NCBI GenBank assembly: GCA_025201705.1 | Contig: MU617398.1 | Span: forward strand, 1 to 14,005 | Reading direction: 5' to 3' | Source of the DNA: Dissophora ornata | Taxonomy: Eukaryota > Mortierellomycota > Mortierellomycetes > Mortierellales > Mortierellaceae | DNA length: 14,005 nt | Part shown: piece by piece, positions 1 to 8,507 of the stretch | How positions within the stretch are numbered: position 1 is the first letter of the stretch | Layout of the letters: each line of letters starts with the position of its first letter | The notes under the pieces: model-generated | What the model was told of the DNA's origin: nothing | What the model saw: only the letters and a program-made list of their open reading frames with translations | Database searches by the model: none | Made by a program: the position numbers and the translations under genes

Positions 1-126
1 AAAAAAAAAAGGCAATTCAATATTGAGGGACGGGGGGGTTGTAGTACAAGCACAGCAGCGATTTGATGACACGAGCCCCCATATGCATTATCTGTTGTAG
101 AACCGAAAACAAAAAGTGGTCCTTCT

Positions 127-137
<11 letters not shown>

Positions 138-159
<22 letters not shown>

Positions 160-161
160 CT
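138..161. repeat. (CT)12 microsatellite in the last visible intron of the p24 gene
   Basis: Twelve CT units lie in the intron that follows the exon ending at 205. On the transcribed strand this reads GA. Positions 1-204 are read as intron: no transmembrane-coding exon is visible, and the strand read as RNA ends in a T10 tract at the window edge, compatible with a polypyrimidine tract just before the acceptor. Confidence 0.8.
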
Positions 162-204
162 TCATTTTGTGCGTGTATGTGTTACTCCGCGTTTTTTTTT
201 TTAC

Positions 205-995
205 CATTGGTGTTACGCATCCTCTCTTCGCGTGCTTGGAGATGTTCCATGTTTCCAAGAATGTCCTTGACAATATCCTCAAGCTTGCGTAGCTCAACTT
301 CCATGGGTTTCAACTTTTCCTGTTCTGCCAATTTGGCATAGTCAATGGTCTCTGATCCAATCTCAAAGTCAATATCGACCGTGCGCACGTATCTTGCATT
401 GGGCTCGTAGCCTGTTCAGACAAGAAGGGTAATAAATACAACAACACGTTAGAAAAAAAAACAATAACAACAACAACTAAACATCTGATTAAAGGAATGT
501 CAACAGAAAAAGGGGGAGAGAGAAAGAAGCAATTACCATCAGCGAGGGTATTTGTGAAACAGGCAAAGACATCGCCTGCATCCTTGTTCAAAAAGGCGCC
601 TCTCTGTAATTCCTCTGACAAACTGTCCTTTCTCCAGAGTTGGTTCTGATGGATCGAGTCGTCTGTCACCTACAAACAAACCAAGAGAAACAAACAGACC
701 TCATTAGGACCTTGATGTGTATGTAGCGAGGGCCGATTTCCATGGTGAGTGAGCTGATCAGTTTTTCCTAGTGACTTACTTCGATGGCAACCTTCTGATG
801 AGGACCAGAGCCAACCTTGACCTTGACGACAACTTGAGTTTCTTCATCAACGTGATGTGAGATGCACATGGGTGTGACGTCGGCTGCATCCTGACCGAGC
901 AATTCAAACTTGATGGCATTCGTCCCCTGAAGCCAGGATGTGGCCAGGACGAGCATCGAGATGGCGACTGTGGCCGTGAACAGTTTCCTTGTCAT
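205..995 (-). CDS. ERV25: p24 family cargo receptor, Erv25/p24-delta type (3' end off window)
   Basis: Type I membrane protein of COPII/COPI vesicles that helps select cargo and shape vesicles between ER and Golgi, working in p24 hetero-oligomers (family knowledge). Exons read by hand: 995-780, 669-537, 411-205; phases join cleanly (GAA|GTG; G|GC making Gly). Donors are GTAAGT, GTAATT and GTAAAA; each of the two internal acceptors ends in AG. The start at 995 gives a hydrophobic signal peptide (MTRKLFTATVAISMLVLA...), then mature IKFELLGQ. The GOLD domain has two Cys (MCISHH, VFACFTN) expected to form a disulfide. It is followed by EIGSETIDYAKLAEQEKLKP and a coiled-coil segment ending AREERMRNTN, close to the yeast Erv25 pattern. 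The transmembrane helix and cytosolic tail are missing; their exon should lie left of position 1, so the gene is partial by position, not broken. Identification as p24-delta is firm; a one-to-one ERV25 match is likely. Confidence 0.9.
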
Positions 996-1417
996 GATGG
1001 TGGCTGTGTTCACTGAGTATAAGGGTGTTGTTGATTGGCTCCTCTCGTTTTTGAGTGTATGAGGTAATGATGGGGGTTTTGTCCTGGCTCGTGAGGGTAG
1101 ATGATGATGACGATGGATGATGGCGACGGCAATGATGATGGTGTGATGGATCAGCCCCCCCCCCTGGACTGGACGTGACGTGCCACACAGGCGGTAAATT
1201 TTACGGTTTCCCCCCTCCCCGTCTTTTTTTGGACTGTCGCCACCTACCAATGAACGCGTCCGGATCTGCGGTAGAAAGAATTTCTCCAAGATGGCTGTCG
1301 TTTTGAATGCGGCTTTTTAATCTGACTTGAGGCGCATTGTATTCTTTTTTTTTTTTTTTACATGGCCACAAGCGGGTCGGTCTGCTAGACAAAAAGACAT
1401 GTATAACTCCTCTTTCT
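996..1417. other. Intergenic: p24 5' flank and TPR gene 3' flank
   Basis: This stretch lies between the start codon of the p24 gene and the stop codon of the TPR gene, both on the minus strand. It must hold the p24 promoter/5'UTR and the TPR 3'UTR. It contains an imperfect GATGAT-rich stretch (about 1100-1150), a C10 run (1155-1164) and a T-rich run near 1346-1359. The open frames crossing it are fragments of low-complexity DNA. I see no clear AATAAA signal for the TPR gene and no convincing TATA box. Confidence 0.6.
1100..1150. repeat. Imperfect GAT/GATG simple repeat upstream of p24 gene
   Basis: GATGATGATGACGATGGATGATGG-type sequence with interruptions, 105-155 bp upstream of the p24 start codon, followed at once by a run of ten C (1155-1164). 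It is probably promoter or 5'UTR low-complexity DNA with no coding role. Confidence 0.6.
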
Positions 1418-3914
1418 CTACAAGCCCTTGTGCACCTGCTGCAACGCAAACTCTACAAAGTCCTCCTGCAAGATATCACCCGAGTTGCCCCCCAGCAGAT
1501 CCATAAGCATCTCCTCGCTACCACCACAGCGCTTCCACTGCTTCAGTACCCGCAACACTTCCTCATCCTTTCCAGGCAACGCATGAAGCACCTGTGCCCA
1601 ACTCAGAAGAACCTCCAGTCGCTGGTCCTCATCCACATTCTCTGTTGATCCCTCCTTGCATGATTCCCAGGCGAAGCGATAATACACGCTGGCATTGTTC
1701 AACAGCATAGGTCGGTTCTTCAACGCCACAGGCGATGAGAGCAACGATCGCGACCAGTGGATATCTCCTAGTTTCTCCAGGATCGACGTGTTCTGCGATT
1801 CAACCTCCAATGCAGACAGGAACGCACGCGTCGCAGACGCAAACAGTTGCCATGTCCTTGCAGAACGACTGGCGTTCTTGCTACCAGTCGACGAGGCCGT
1901 GGACTCTGCTGCCGCCACCGCATCGCTCGTTCCCAATGTGATGTTGGATGCTGAATCCCATCGTTCAATATCACTGTCCGACAAAACCGGCGCTCCCTGA
2001 TCAAAAGCGGCCAAGCCCTGTGCCCAGGCTCCCAACAGATCACCCTTGTCACACAGGGCCTCGACATGGCGAGGCTGATGACTCAGAACCACATCCAGAT
2101 GATGCAACGACTTTTCATATAGATCCTCCGAGATCCTGCCAGTGTCCTGGTAATTGCGGTCTGTCTGCGACGACAAGATAGTCGAGTACTGAAGATGAAT
2201 GTCACAAATCTTTTCCTTTTGGCTGGCAGTGTCGCTTTGAGACTCGGCTTCACGGAATGTCGAGACCGGCTTCACGGCCGGCAAGACATCCTCCTCGCTG
2301 CTTTCGACAGTTGGCTCTTCCGCTGCTCCCTTTCCTTTGCCTTTGCTGCTAGACGAACTCTCCTCCTCAGTAGCTGGCCAGAGCAACTTGTCATTAGCCA
2401 CACCCAACGCGATATCGAGCTTTTGTGCTGCCTGCTTGTAATAATCCTGGGAGCGCTCGACAGTGTCGACCAAGAAGGCCAACGAGGTCAAAGCCTGAGA
2501 CGCCGAGATCAAGGTATCGATCAACACACCAGCAGAGTTGGAAAGTTCCTTTTGCTCCTGCTCTGCCAATCCAGCGGGCTTCTCCTCTTTACTGGCATCC
2601 TTAGGGTGGGCCTCCTGGACAGCAGCATACAAGTCACGTTGCTGGATCGAATAGCATGTCTCGAACAAGGTAATGGCCTCCTGAAGTTCCAGTGCTGCTC
2701 GTTCCTCAGGACTGCCATGGAAATGTTGTTCCTTCTCCCCATGACTGTGGTCGTGATCACCTTCTTCTTCGTCTTCCTCACCTTCCTCATCATGGTCCTG
2801 AATAACCTCCGCATGAGTCGTCAGTGCCTGACCGAGATTGAAGAGTGTATCGGCGTTGTCGGGGTCGTAGTTCAGGGCAGATCTGAAGCGTTCAATCGAT
2901 GCATTCAACAGAGACAGCTTTTGACAGGCCGAGTGCGTAAAGTCGACAAGGATGTAAAGAACCCTTCCGCTATTTCCACGACATTAAAAAAATGGTTGCA
3001 CAAACACATGACTTTATTGGTTAGCGCCACTTATCATACCAGGAAGAGACAGATGAACGGAGAGGGGAGAAAAAAAACGCTTACAAGTTGTAGAGACAGT
3101 CTGAATCCTTGGGATTGAGCTTGCAGGCCTTGTTGTACATGTCACCGGCCTTCTCGTAGAACCGCCTGGCTTTATCTCCCGTGCCATAGCGTTCGCCTAA
3201 CGGTTGTCAGGTGGCAAATCATTTATGAGATGGGCGTGTTGTTTTACACAAAAAAACGCTCGTCCCCCTTGCAGCCGCTTAGTCTGCAAAAGAAAAAGGG
3301 GAAAAGGCGACACGCGTGAACAACATGAGTACATGAAAAGGTGTATATTTACCTTTTTCTTCCAAAAGAACGCCCTCTGGAGGACAGAGATTCAACAATT
3401 GGCCATGTATCCGGGTATTTACAGAGAGAACGATAGAAAAGAGAGGACGGAAAGAAAAAAAGAAAAAAAAAAAAAAAGAAGAGAGAGAGTGTCCTTATTA
3501 GCTGATGAATATTTTTCGTCGAAAGCTCGTTTGGGTAAAGTGAGCGGAGAAGCCCGAGAGAAAAAGTGGGCGGTTTTTTTTTCCCGCCAAAAAAAATGTA
3601 TCGGGCCCATTGTCGTTTGTTCAGACAGGTGAATCAATGTTCCACTGGCGCAGGCAATTGGCACATGCAAGTGAAAAGCGCGCCCTCTCTGAAAATACCG
3701 GGGGGCGTTGTTGTACTTTCTGAATGAATGGTCGATGCAAGTACCGTATGCATGGGTACAAAAAGAGGCAAGTAGAATGAGGTCCCCCTTCGCAGGCCTT
3801 TTTTTTTTTTTTACCTTCCATGTACTCTTCCCAAGTCTGGGGACCAGCCTCCTCCTTGGGAGCCTTCTTCTTGTCCTTTCCCTTGTTGTTGCTGCCTCCC
3901 AATGGCTTTTTCAT
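1418..3914 (-). CDS. TPR-repeat protein, possibly Nro1/Ett1-like, three exons
   Basis: Exons read by hand: 3914-3815, 3196-3085, 2969-1418, giving 587 aa. Junction phases fit (GAA G|GC GAA; AAC TT|C GGA) with donors GTAAAA and GTAAGC and acceptors TTAG and ATAG. The start at 3914 (MKKPLGGSNNKGKDKKK) gives a basic N-terminus; an in-frame ATG at 3989 is possible but reads like 5'UTR. Tetratricopeptide-like helices are seen at about residues 45-75 (MYNKACKLNPKDSDCLYNFG) and 95-125 (ALNYDPDNADTLFNLGQAL), with further pairs in the C-terminal half (HLDVVLSHQPRHVEALCDKG). An acidic, His-containing insert (DEEGEEDEEEGDHDHSHGEK) lies near 130-155 and a Ser/Glu-rich linker near 270-290. TPR proteins are binding scaffolds. 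The basic start plus divergent TPRs recalls the Ett1/Nro1 translation-termination/nuclear-import family, but the match is weak and I assign no function. Confidence 0.82.
3449..3489. repeat. Purine-only tract inside the first TPR-gene intron
   Basis: An uninterrupted A/G tract of about 41 bases, mostly A runs ending in GAGAGAGAG. It sits in the 618-base first intron (3814-3197) of the TPR gene, so the pre-mRNA carries a pyrimidine tract here. Long open frames crossing this area owe their length to the lack of stops in such sequence and are not genes. Confidence 0.75.
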
Positions 3915-4176
3915 GGTGCTGTGGTATGAATTCGTGAAAGTGGTGAGAGATTGGTCGATGCTTAAGTAGCTGGCTGTCAAACGTTCCATAAAAAAAAAAA
4001 GAAAAGAAAAAAGGGCAATGCTGTGACTCGCGAATAAGACCCTCTCTCAGCCACAACAAACACATTCTAGGGAAATGCAGTACAGGTCCCGTCGTCACTT
4101 GGGTCCGAACAAAGGGAAACAGATCGCTTTCCATTCTCCATCAACGTTTTACACACACACACACATTTATATAACA
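3915..4176. promoter_or_regulatory. Shared head-to-head promoter region, TPR gene / mS41 gene
   Basis: Only 262 bp separate the start codon of the minus-strand TPR gene (3914) from that of the plus-strand mS41 gene (4177). Both promoters and 5'UTRs must lie here or overlap the partner. Visible elements are an A10 run with further A-rich sequence (3991-4011), and an (AC)n tract (about 4151-4164) followed by TTTATATAACA immediately before the mS41 ATG. The arrangement follows from the gene calls; coordinated expression is inference. Confidence 0.6.
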
Positions 4177-4866
4177 ATGAACACGGCTTTCGCTCGCTGT
4201 CTCGCAAGGGCCCCCATGGGGGTCCGCAGCATCCACGCCGGTTCCGTGAAGAAGTCCGTCCCCGCACCACGAGGTACCGCATTCACTTCTCAACAGATCA
4301 GGACAAAGTCTCGTTTTTGCCCACTTGCACAAAATTCCAGGGACACCCACCACCACCTTGCTTGGATACAGCAAAAAAAGAAAAAAAACTCCATCGCCTG
4401 CCAATACTATATCTAGACACGTATTGACATTGTTCAAATGACCGACATTGTCAACTAATATATATATAATTATAGGCGATATCCAAGATCCCGCTGCGTT
4501 TTTGACAAAGATTGGTCGTAGCTCTGCCCCACTCGCAGAAAAGTTCAAGTCCTGGGAGCACCTCTTTTCAGCAACAACTGGCGAGATGAAGTCAGATTTG
4601 GCATTGTCCGTCAAGCAGAGGCGTTGGATCTTGAACTGGCGGGAAAAATTCCGGTGCGTCTTTTTTTCTTTTTTTTTTTTCTTCTTTCATAAAAAGAAAG
4701 GGTGCAAGGTTGTGCAAGCTCCTTCCCCTGATCGACTCGTTTTTTTTTAAAAAAAAAAAACTAATCCATATGTTTGCCCTATTTGTTGAACTTGCATTCA
4801 ATTTCTAGTCAGGGAGTGGACCCATATGTCATTCCTCTCAAGCCTCCCAAGAAGAAGACCAAGTAG
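4177..4866 (+). CDS. FYV4: Mitochondrial small ribosomal subunit protein mS41 (IGR motif)
   Basis: Component of the mitochondrial ribosome small subunit (family knowledge, IGR-motif/Fyv4 family). Exons read by hand: 4177-4273, 4476-4653, 4809-4866, giving 110 aa. Phases join as CGA G|GC GAT and CG|T CAG; acceptors are TATAG and TCTAG, donors GTACCG and GTGCGT. Exon 1 encodes a basic, Ser/Ala-containing N-terminus without acidic residues (MNTAFARCLARAPMGVRSIH), as expected of a mitochondrial targeting peptide. Exon 2 holds the signature DPAAFLTKIGR, then SWEHLFSATTGEMK and KQRRWILNWREKFR. The last exon gives QGVDPYVIP and a Lys-rich tail (KPPKKKTK). The introns are 202 and 155 bases and rich in A/T runs. 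The protein is slightly shorter than yeast Fyv4 but the domain looks complete. It shares its promoter interval with the TPR gene. Confidence 0.92.
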
Positions 4867-5013
4867 ATCGACGCGTTCCGATTCAACAGCAAAAAAAAAC
4901 AATTCAATACAAACATATTTTTATTTCAGCATCAATTCTGCCATTGCAGTCTGAAAGAGAAGGGAGAAGAGGGGGGTTTTTCAAGGCGTTTAAAAGCGTT
5001 CTATTCAGCACTC

Positions 5014-5196
5014 ATGGACTTGGGAGCCAAAACGCACATCGAAAATTTACCTGCCTGGAAACCCATTGCACCAGGAGTCAATCGTCTTGGAGACGTAATG
5101 TATTGGAAGCCCATGTCTGTGACTTTAGATCATATTCGTTCGCGTGAGCACCATCGCTTCCGTGTCCTAGATGTGACAGTAGGCCAACCAATCTAG
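5014..5196 (+). CDS. Hypothetical 60-residue open frame, possible gene relic
   Basis: An ATG-to-TAG frame beginning MDLGAKTHIENLPAWKPIAP and ending HHRFRVLDVTVGQPI. Its composition is protein-like (mixed hydrophobic and charged residues, no low complexity). The segment NLPAWKPIAPGVNRLG faintly recalls the start of metallo-beta-lactamase-fold proteins of the LACTB2 type, but the glycine-rich segment and His motif that should follow are absent. It could be a decayed 5' end, an exon of an unrecognised gene or chance. It starts about 150 bp after the mS41 stop on the same strand. Confidence 0.2.
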   Translation: MDLGAKTHIENLPAWKPIAPGVNRLGDVMYWKPMSVTLDHIRSREHHRFRVLDVTVGQPI

Positions 5197-5701
5197 AAAT
5201 GACGTTTGTGGGTATCCCGCCATAGTGGTTGTAGCGCTGCACATCCACCGAGTGGCCGTCTAGAGTGTCGACAGTGTGGCAACCCCTTCATTGAGATTCT
5301 CTCCTAGACGGGGGGGAAGAGCATCATCGTGCCCGTCTTTGGAGATCTTGAAGACGAGAAGATAGTAAATTTTGATAGTGTTGACTGAGATGGTCAGCAA
5401 TGTGGCATTATATCTCGGTTAGGACAATGGGAGTCGTTGGGGGCCATAGCATTTGTGTAACTCGTAGGCTTTCAGAACGACGATGGAAAGGACAAAGAGA
5501 GTATGGCTCTTTCCCAGTGCGAGTTAGGGATGATTGTCCGCAGGTAACTCTATTAAGACACGAAGAGTGATACAAAATTAGGACCGCACATTCTCATCCA
5601 GCGACACTTCTAACTTGATCCCATATTGACCACAGTCCCATCCAGGTAACTACTACGTAGTTTTAACGGCATTTTTGTATACATCTTCAGCATCACTTTA
5701 G

Positions 5702-5830
5702 CCCCGCTTCTTTGAGATTCTGCACCGGAGTGCACTCACCAACAACCCTCACGCTGCTCCAAAAATTGCTTGTTCAGTAGACCAAGTCCTCGAATATCTT
5801 GTTGTAGATGTAACCCCCCCCCCAAAGTGA
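5702..5830 (+). pseudogene. Coding-like fragment, unidentified, probable relic
   Basis: A frame open between stops at 5699-5701 and 5828-5830 reads FFEILHRSALTNNPHAAP, then KIACSVDQVLEYLVVDV, then runs into the C10 tract. It has no ATG. The sequence looks like a genuine amphipathic protein segment rather than low complexity, which suggests the remains of an exon. I do not recognise the family. Confidence 0.2.
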
Positions 5831-6238
5831 GCGCGTCTAGTGGAGATCTCTAGTACAAGCACACAAAGCACGTACTCCTTTCTTCTTTAACCTACCGCGA
5901 ACAGAACTGGTCCATCCTTAAAACCAACCCCAAATAATTGCTTGCAGGTAGGAACCTCTCCGATAAACAACAACACCCAGTAGATCGATATATTATACGC
6001 CGATTCCAACAACACTGTCCCATGGAAAAGGGCCTCACACAACGTTTATATGAGTTCAGACACTCAAAGGCTCCGGAGAGGCAACCTGAAACCAGATGGA
6101 GTTGACAATTGTGGTGGACTTCTATCTGTAACTCAATATGTATCGTTATGTGTGGACAAGTCCCATCTAGACCATCTCCGTCGCTTCCGCATCCACACCC
6201 ATCCTTGACGGCACCATCGCGGACCCAATTGATTATAT

Positions 6239-7879
6239 TTAAGTCATACTGAGGCGCTGGGCTTCAAAATAGAGTTGGGCGCCCTCAGATCCTTGTTCCG
6301 CCGCTTTCTTGAACCAATTTCGGGCCGTCGAAGCGTTTTGGCGAACACCAGTCCCTTCAAAGTACATGCGACCAAGTTCATATTGAGCCTCCCTTTGCCC
6401 ACGCTTTGCTGCAAACTCCCAAAATTTCAGAGCGATAGTATGATCCTTGGGAGCTCCCGCTATGCCTTCTGCATACATTCGTCCAATATAGTACATTGCA
6501 TCTACATTTCCTTGACCACCAGCCATTTCCAAGAACCTTACTGCTTTCGGATAGTTCAATTCCACCCCCGACTCTGCGTAATGTACCCCCAAGATGAGTT
6601 GCGCCGATGCGTTTCCACGCTCCGCAGCTTCGATATACCATTTTTCGGCCTCTACACTGTTTTGAACGACTCCACGGCCCTTTGAATACATTGTCCCCAA
6701 ATTGCAACTCGCCTCGGAACATCCTTGGTTGGCTGCTGCCTGGAAGAAACTCAAAGCCTTTTTGTAATCTTGGGGTAGACCGTCTCCACCAACATTATAT
6801 AAACGGCCGAGTATCGTTTGCGCAGGTGCGTATCCTTGGTGAGCGGCCCTTTGAAACATTTCCACAGCCTTGGCGTAATCGCGGAGAATACCTTCCCCAC
6901 GATGGTACATTACACCCAACCGATACTGGCCTTCCACGTGTCCCATGCTCGCAGCACTCCTAAATTTTTCTGCAGCCTCGGCTAGATTGACATCAACTCC
7001 TTCCCCCTCGAGGTACTTTAGTCCCATTTCGTACTCGCAGTTGGCCGAAATGTCTTGCTCTGCCTTGGCTTGACCACCCCCAGCAGCCGTTGCGTGGACC
7101 TGAGTTATAGGCTGGAAGGCATTTATAATTTCTTCTGTAGTTGGCCTCTTCTCAGGATCGATATCGAGACATCTTGTCATAATCGCTTTGTAATTCAGTG
7201 GAGCGTCCCCACCATTCACCAATTCTTGCATCACAACACCAAGCGCAAAGATGTCGGATTTTTTAGAGTACTTGGGTGTACCTGTCGTCAATTCTGGCGC
7301 CATCCATTTCGGAGTTCCTCTTGGTTTAAAAGTCGTGGTACAGATAGCCGACGCCATCACTTTGGCAAGCCCAAAGTCGCACAACTTTACCTCATCGTGC
7401 TTTGTCAACAAGATGTTGGCTCCCTTGATATCTCTATGGATGATGCGTTGACTATGGAGGTAAGCCAATCCAAGGGCCACCTCCGCCACAATTCTTTTCT
7501 TGTTGTCCCAGTCCAACCTTGGGACCGCTTCCCTGAGATTTCCGCCCTCCGCATAGTCCGAGACGATGTACACATAGTTGGCATCACGATGCACGCCATA
7601 GCACTGGATGATGTGTCGATGTTTATGCCGGAACACAATGTCCGTCTCCCTTTCAATATCTGTCTTCTTCTCAATGTCCTTCTCCCTCTCAATATCCGTC
7701 TTCCCCTCAATGTCTGCGACTAACTGGATCCTCTTCACAGCCATCAGGATACCGTCATTATTCCACATGTACACTTCTCCAAATGCCCCTTCTCCGATCG
7801 AAGCCTTTGAAGTAAGAAGTGGAATATCACCCAAACCTCCCCAGGATTTCGGAGAACCGTTGGTTAGAACCTCGGACAT
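6239..7879 (-). CDS. TKL-like protein kinase with seven Sel1 repeats (kinase gene A)
   Basis: Single-exon 546-aa protein. The kinase domain spans about residues 22-255 with the expected catalytic residues: glycine loop IGEGAFGEV (28-36), beta3 Lys49 (AVK), candidate alpha-C Glu78, HRDIKGAN (148-155, Asp150, Asn155), DFG (168-170), GTPKWMAPE (188-196), SD (208-209) and Arg245. By motifs it should phosphorylate Ser/Thr (or be dual-specific). About 280-546 is a Sel1-like solenoid: seven 36-ish-residue helix pairs (such as LGVMYHRGEG...A...F.RAA..G) and a partial eighth, a protein-binding scaffold. Two oddities are an 18-bp tandem expansion between beta3 and alpha-C (55-82) and a C-lobe about 26 residues shorter than in kinase gene B between the VM-E and EKRP motifs, removing most of the alpha-G region. 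It lies downstream of and parallel to gene B. The substrate and pathway are unknown. Confidence 0.9.
   Translation of the reverse strand: MSEVLTNGSPKSWGGLGDIPLLTSKASIGEGAFGEVYMWNNDGILMAVKRIQLVADIEGKTDIEREKDIEKKTDIERETDIVFRHKHRHIIQCYGVHRDANYVYIVSDYAEGGNLREAVPRLDWDNKKRIVAEVALGLAYLHSQRIIHRDIKGANILLTKHDEVKLCDFGLAKVMASAICTTTFKPRGTPKWMAPELTTGTPKYSKKSDIFALGVVMQELVNGGDAPLNYKAIMTRCLDIDPEKRPTTEEIINAFQPITQVHATAAGGGQAKAEQDISANCEYEMGLKYLEGEGVDVNLAEAAEKFRSAASMGHVEGQYRLGVMYHRGEGILRDYAKAVEMFQRAAHQGYAPAQTILGRLYNVGGDGLPQDYKKALSFFQAAANQGCSEASCNLGTMYSKGRGVVQNSVEAEKWYIEAAERGNASAQLILGVHYAESGVELNYPKAVRFLEMAGGQGNVDAMYYIGRMYAEGIAGAPKDHTIALKFWEFAAKRGQREAQYELGRMYFEGTGVRQNASTARNWFKKAAEQGSEGAQLYFEAQRLSMT
7634..7717 (-). 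repeat. 18-bp tandem repeat coding (T/K)DIE(R/K)(E/K) in kinase A
   Basis: Four full units and a partial one encode ADIEGK, TDIERE, KDIEKK, TDIERE and TDIV, between the beta3 Lys and the rest of the alpha-C helix. The units differ mostly at third positions and in a few Lys/Arg/Glu changes, so the array is not brand new. The last units align with the alpha-C start of kinase B (DSEREVAFAKQ), so the repeat appears to have grown by copying the alpha-C edge itself. Confidence 0.85.
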
Positions 7880-8507
7880 TTTTTACAAGTCCAGTGTAGT
7901 TCTTCTATGAGATACGAGAGATGTAGGGAAAAATAGTCTGTCAATATCCCACTTGCAAGTGCGAATGCAATTCATCAAAAGGGAACTACAAAAGGCAAGA
8001 AAAGGAGTGGAGCATAGAGCACATACCGGTTAAAGTTGCTTATTGAAGAGGCAGCACAGTTATGTATTCAGGGCGTCTGGAGGGAATTATTTACGGGACG
8101 AGTTGCAGTGTTAGAAAGGGTTGCAAGTGTGAGAGGGAAGGTGTGAAGGCGTGAGAGCGATAGGGAGAGTGGGCGCAGGTTTGTCAGGGAAGCAGAGAAG
8201 AGAAAATCGGAAGCACATTGGGACTGATCATACTCTCAGAGCCGAGTAAGATTGACAGTGTCAGATGACGCTTCGCAATATTGTATCGAATTTCTCCCAA
8301 GAACATGCTCTCGCAAGGACTTGCCAACAAAACAGCACCCACACTCGCCCCACCCCGCACACGCCGTTGAAGTTCATATAAATGGATGGATTTTATTCGT
8401 CAATGGGCACTCATTCAGTGCCCCTGATTATTTTTTTCGGCCCTTCTGAAGTGTGCTGTGCCCCCAATAAAACACCCTCTTTTCTTTCCCCTTACATCTT
8501 CCGTTCT
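7880..8507. other. Intergenic: kinase B 3' flank and kinase A promoter region
   Basis: A 628-bp gap between two parallel minus-strand genes. The kinase B 3' end lies at the high-coordinate side (polyadenylation-like signal listed separately). The kinase A promoter and 5'UTR occupy the low side. About 8100-8215 is purine-rich on the plus strand, so pyrimidine-rich on the transcribed sense strand, as in many fungal promoters. A CCAAT box (minus strand) is at 8217-8221. No gene is seen. Confidence 0.55.
8392..8397 (-). terminator. AATAAA polyadenylation-like signal for kinase B
   Basis: TTTATT on the plus strand is AATAAA on the minus strand, about 110 bases past the kinase B stop codon. Position and sequence fit a canonical poly(A) signal; use is not shown by the sequence. 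Confidence 0.45.

Larger units (their letters stand above)
4867..6238. other. Gene-poor interval with scattered coding-like stretches
   Basis: It lies between the stop of mS41 and the stop of kinase gene A, so it is a convergent interval with both 3' ends. The first about 80 bases are A/T-rich and probably hold the mS41 3'UTR. Beyond that, no frame stays open long. Two stretches read more like protein than chance (5014-5196 and 5702-5830, listed separately), and a third short one near 5323-5388 reads KSIIVPVFGDLEDEKIVNFD before a stop. There is a C10 run at 5814-5823. I see no terminal inverted repeats, tRNA or transposase motif. Confidence 0.5.

Noticed and set aside
768..1289. Longer N-terminus for the p24 protein starting near 1289
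   Set aside because: The upstream part translates to low complexity from GAT/ATG repeats and poly-C, and the ATG at 995 gives a proper signal peptide directly.
2195..3118. 307-codon open frame on the plus strand opposite the TPR gene
   Set aside because: It is antisense to a well-supported coding exon, crosses that gene's intron, and its Leu/Arg/Cys-rich translation shows no domain; it is a codon-bias shadow.
3204..3632. 142-codon plus-strand open frame
   Set aside because: It lies inside the TPR intron, and its translation is Lys/Arg/Glu runs from the purine tract.
4741..4760. T8-A12 palindrome as a terminator hairpin
   Set aside because: It lies inside the second mS41 intron and is simple sequence; rho-independent termination does not apply to this eukaryotic gene.
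5014..5196. Metallo-beta-lactamase (LACTB2-like) gene
   Set aside because: Only a faint N-terminal resemblance is seen and no His/Asp metal-binding motif follows; kept only as a hypothetical frame.
4867..6238. Transposable element
   Set aside because: No terminal inverted or direct repeats, target duplications, or transposase or reverse-transcriptase motifs could be found by eye.
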